The position numbers were made by a program, and so were the translations under genes. Below, piece after piece: positions 61,801 through 64,000 of a stretch of 64,000 bases of DNA. The notes beneath the pieces are model-generated. The model did no database searches, had not been told where the DNA came from, and saw only the letters and a program-made list of their open reading frames with translations. How positions within the stretch are numbered: position 1 is the first letter of the stretch; the number at the start of each line of letters is the position of its first letter. This DNA comes from Cercospora beticola (taxonomy: Eukaryota > Ascomycota > Dothideomycetes > Mycosphaerellales > Mycosphaerellaceae): assembly GCF_033473495.1 (NCBI RefSeq), contig NC_088935.1, positions 806,001-870,000 of the forward strand, written 5' to 3'.

Positions 61801-62369
61801 GCGAATATAGTTTAGCTACTAGCCGAGCTTTATATTACTATTATAGCGTAGCTCGACGGCTAGGTATAAGGAGTTAGTAGACTCGAAGTATATAATATAT
61901 ATACGAACTACGCGACTTATAGTCTACGAGGTATAGGAGGTAACGCTAGTAGTCGTCGTCCTCTACCTTTAGTAAGTCGTCTATTATACGAGAGAAATAG
62001 TTAGCGGCCGGAGCGGTAGGAGTAGTAGTAGCTCTTCTTAGAGGTATATTACTTATAGGTCGCGTACGAGAGTAGTACTAGATAGTTAAGTATATAGTAC
62101 GAGTCGGATATAAAGAGCTTACTAAATATAGATAGTTAATAGAGAAAACATATAAGAGATATATAACGAATTTATAGTATACCGACGCCTCGTAGCGCGA
62201 GCGCCGATAGTACGTACTATTAATAAGCCTATTACTACGGAGAGTTACTATATAGTAACCTACTATAAACTAAGGCTCGGCTTAATATTTATATATATAA
62301 GAAGTAGTACGAACGTATTAGATACTATACTAAGACGACAGAAATATATAGTTTCCTCTACGAGCTAAT
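55803..62369 (+). mobile_element. Ty3/gypsy chromovirus F, lacking its 3' LTR
   Basis: A 194 bp 5' LTR (55803-55996) is followed by 6.37 kb of internal sequence of the same family as E, with pol present. gag spans about 56,100-57,500; RT has the YLDD block still readable at 58382-58393; the integrase core lies near 59,850-60,250; and a chromodomain is at about 60,803-60,930 (ILESY, YLVR, EYI). All frames carry RIP stops. The element stops at 62369, about 30 bp short of the expected 3' LTR, and is joined to a reversed LTR. The 3' region (61,120-62,200) is discussed as a possible antisense gene. Confidence 0.85.
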
Positions 62370-64000
62370 TATAAGAGTAGAATATAGTAATATATTAAGC
62401 GCCTCTAGACTCCCTATCTAGAGATATTAAGAATAATTCTTACCTCTTAGTTTATATACGTTCTATATACTTTTATCCTACGCTAAGTATAAGTAGTACT
62501 AGCTATTATACCTTAACGCCTAATAAGCTACGCCTCTCGAGCTATATACTCCTAGCTCTTATAACTATCTCCTCTCTCTAATAGAGCTACCTTAGCTCGT
62601 AGAGGAGGCTATATATTTCCGTTATCTTAGTATAGTATCTAGTATATTCGTACTACTTCTTACGTACGTAAATATTAAGTCGAGCCTTAGTTCGTAGCTA
62701 GTTACTATATAGTAACCCTCTATAGTAATAAGCTTATTAACGGTACGTACTACCGGCGCTCGCGCTATAAGGCGCTAGTATACTATAAATTCGTCGTATA
62801 CTCTTCGCGTATTTTCTCTATTAACTATCTATATTTAGCAAGCTCTTCGTATCCGACTCGCACTATATACTTAACTATCTAGTACTTCCCTCGTATACGA
62901 CCTATAAGTAATATACCTCCTAGGAGAGCTACTACTACTCCTACTACTCCGGCTACTAACTATCTACCTCGTATAGTAGAAGATCTACCGAAGGTAGAGG
63001 ACGACGACTACTAGTACTACCTCCTATACCTCGTAGACTATAAGTCGCGCGGTTCGTATACGTATCGTATACTTCGAGTCTACTAACTCCTTATACCTAG
63101 CCGTCGAGCTATACTATAATAGCGATATAAAGCTCGGCTAGTAGCTAAACTACGTTTGCTATAGTAAGTCTAACTATAAGTATATCTACGTTACTAATCT
63201 AGACCTTATAAAGTAGGCGTAGTATACGCGCTACTACTACCGCCTACTACGTATAAGCAGGCGCGCCGTACGCCTCTAGTAGCTCCGCCGCTACCTCGAT
63301 AACGTAGGCGAGGCTATCGCTACTACTCTTAAGCGCCTATAGAGCAACTCGGGCAAGTCCGCCGGTATCTTCTCTACGCCGAAGAAGGCTAGCGAGGCGC
63401 TAGCTACTAGTATACCCTCTACTAACGAGCTCGTAGCGACGAGTATAGGCCTCGCTATCTAGCGCGGTATATTCGAGCTAGAGTACGAGGTATATCTTAT
63501 ATTCTACTAGTCGCTTGCTTATCCTATATAGTAGTAATTCGTATAATAGAAGCTCCGCCTACTTAGCGCCTCTAGCGAGGCCTTAGACCTCGCCGTCGCC
63601 TCTACCTACCTCGGCTAGTCTACTTAGAATAAGGGAGAGCTCTCTAAGCTCGAGGCAGATAATAAGAAGAAGAGTAAGGAGAAGGATAATAAGGCTATAG
63701 ACGTAGGCGTAGCCGGCGAGTAGCCTATAGGCCTCGCGCTTTTCTTCTACTAGGCTCTTATAGTACTCTTATATCTCGCCGGCTCTAGGCTATATACTTC
63801 TATTACGCGTAGTATATACTATACCTACGAGTACTATAAATAAATACTTTCTCTCCTCTCGTAATATCTTAGTTTTCTAAATTCTCGTATCTTAGTAGTT
63901 CTTATATCTTAGCGATACTTAGCGTTTAGAATTCTTAGAATTTTCCGCTATTCTACTAACTACTAGTATTACTATTTCTTCCGCGGTTTCGCTTTATATA
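62370..64000 (-). mobile_element. Ty3/gypsy chromovirus R of the same family, reversed, runs off the right edge
   Basis: A reversed LTR (62370-62563) is followed without a break by the reversed 3' internal region, including the intact order of polypurine tract, CTTAG and the following sequence, to the window end. Only the 3' part is in view. On the plus strand, i.e. antisense to pol, a frame rich in Lys and Ala runs to a TAA at 63841-63843. Confidence 0.8.

Larger units (their letters stand above)
21400..64000. other. RIP-mutated transposon block (42.6 kb, CA and TG nearly absent)
   Basis: From about 21,400 on, the sequence is a mass of TA, CTAG, TTA and TAG with very few CA or TG dinucleotides on either strand. 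That is the expected end product of C-to-T change at CpA on both strands, i.e. RIP. The consequences are seen directly: no ATG-initiated ORF of any length, CAG/CAA/TGG codons turned into TAG/TAA, Cys and His codons into Tyr codons. Remaining CA/TG sites are mostly GCA/TGC. The block is built entirely of nested mobile elements listed separately; I found no gene of the host in it. Confidence 0.95.

Noticed and set aside
21400..64000. A changed genetic code, with TAG and TAA read as amino acids
   Set aside because: Stops fall where Gln and Trp codons are expected, Cys and His are replaced by Tyr, and CA/TG are missing on both strands; RIP explains all this, and the neighbouring genes use the standard code.
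21400..64000. Mitochondrial insertion or simple AT-rich centromere satellite
   Set aside because: The block resolves into named transposon families with TSDs, contains CpG-rich parts, and shows no short satellite array.

Overview
The window looks like nuclear DNA of a filamentous ascomycete (Pezizomycotina). Evidence: introns of 51-74 bp with GTRNGN donors and CTRAC-like branch points, the protein families present, and a block with the hallmark of repeat-induced point mutation (RIP). A dothideomycete is plausible, but that is inference. There are two compartments. Bases 1 to about 21,360 are gene-bearing with normal composition. From about 21,400 to the right end is one nested pile of dead transposons in which CA and TG dinucleotides are almost gone, so ATG codons are nearly absent and no ordinary ORF survives.

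Gene-bearing part, left to right: the N-terminal part of a Gln-rich protein (minus, runs off the left edge); DBP5-type DEAD-box helicase (minus, one intron); BZZ1-type F-BAR/C1/SH3/SH3 protein (plus, one intron), divergent from DBP5 across a 441 bp spacer with two CACGTG boxes; a 4-coumarate-CoA-ligase-like acyl-CoA synthetase ending in the peroxisomal signal SKL (minus, one intron); a large Ser/Pro-rich protein resembling fungal 'cell wall proline rich' proteins (plus); a GH72 beta-1,3-glucanosyltransferase with signal peptide and GPI signal (plus, three introns); and a secreted S28 serine carboxypeptidase (minus, one intron). Two intergenic stretches of about 2.9 and 3.5 kb hold no gene I can support. 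The genes do not form a pathway, though GH72, BZZ1 and perhaps the Ser/Pro-rich protein all concern wall or cortex.

The repeat part can be unfolded from target-site duplications (TSDs). The outermost element is a Fot1/pogo DNA transposon starting at 21,380. Inserted in it are: (a) X1, a 1,046 bp short retroposon; (b) a 2.34 kb copia-type LTR element, itself holding a Tad1-like LINE, which in turn holds a 12,972 bp Ty3/gypsy chromovirus; (c) another X copy holding a 5.96 kb chromovirus (with a TRIM, a solo LTR and a further X inside) and one more X; (d) a second LINE, holding X and an inverted arrangement of chromovirus copies that reaches the right edge. Excising each insert with one TSD rejoins the pogo reading frame.

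Most notable: the 13 kb chromovirus carries about 4.7 kb beyond its chromodomain, apparently one long extra ORF ending just before the polypurine tract; the X retroposon shares its 3' tail with the LINE (a SINE-LINE-like partnership); a 158 bp solo LTR is unmutated inside fully RIPped DNA and shows what the mutated copies looked like before RIP; and one junction looks like the footprint of retrotransposon self-integration.
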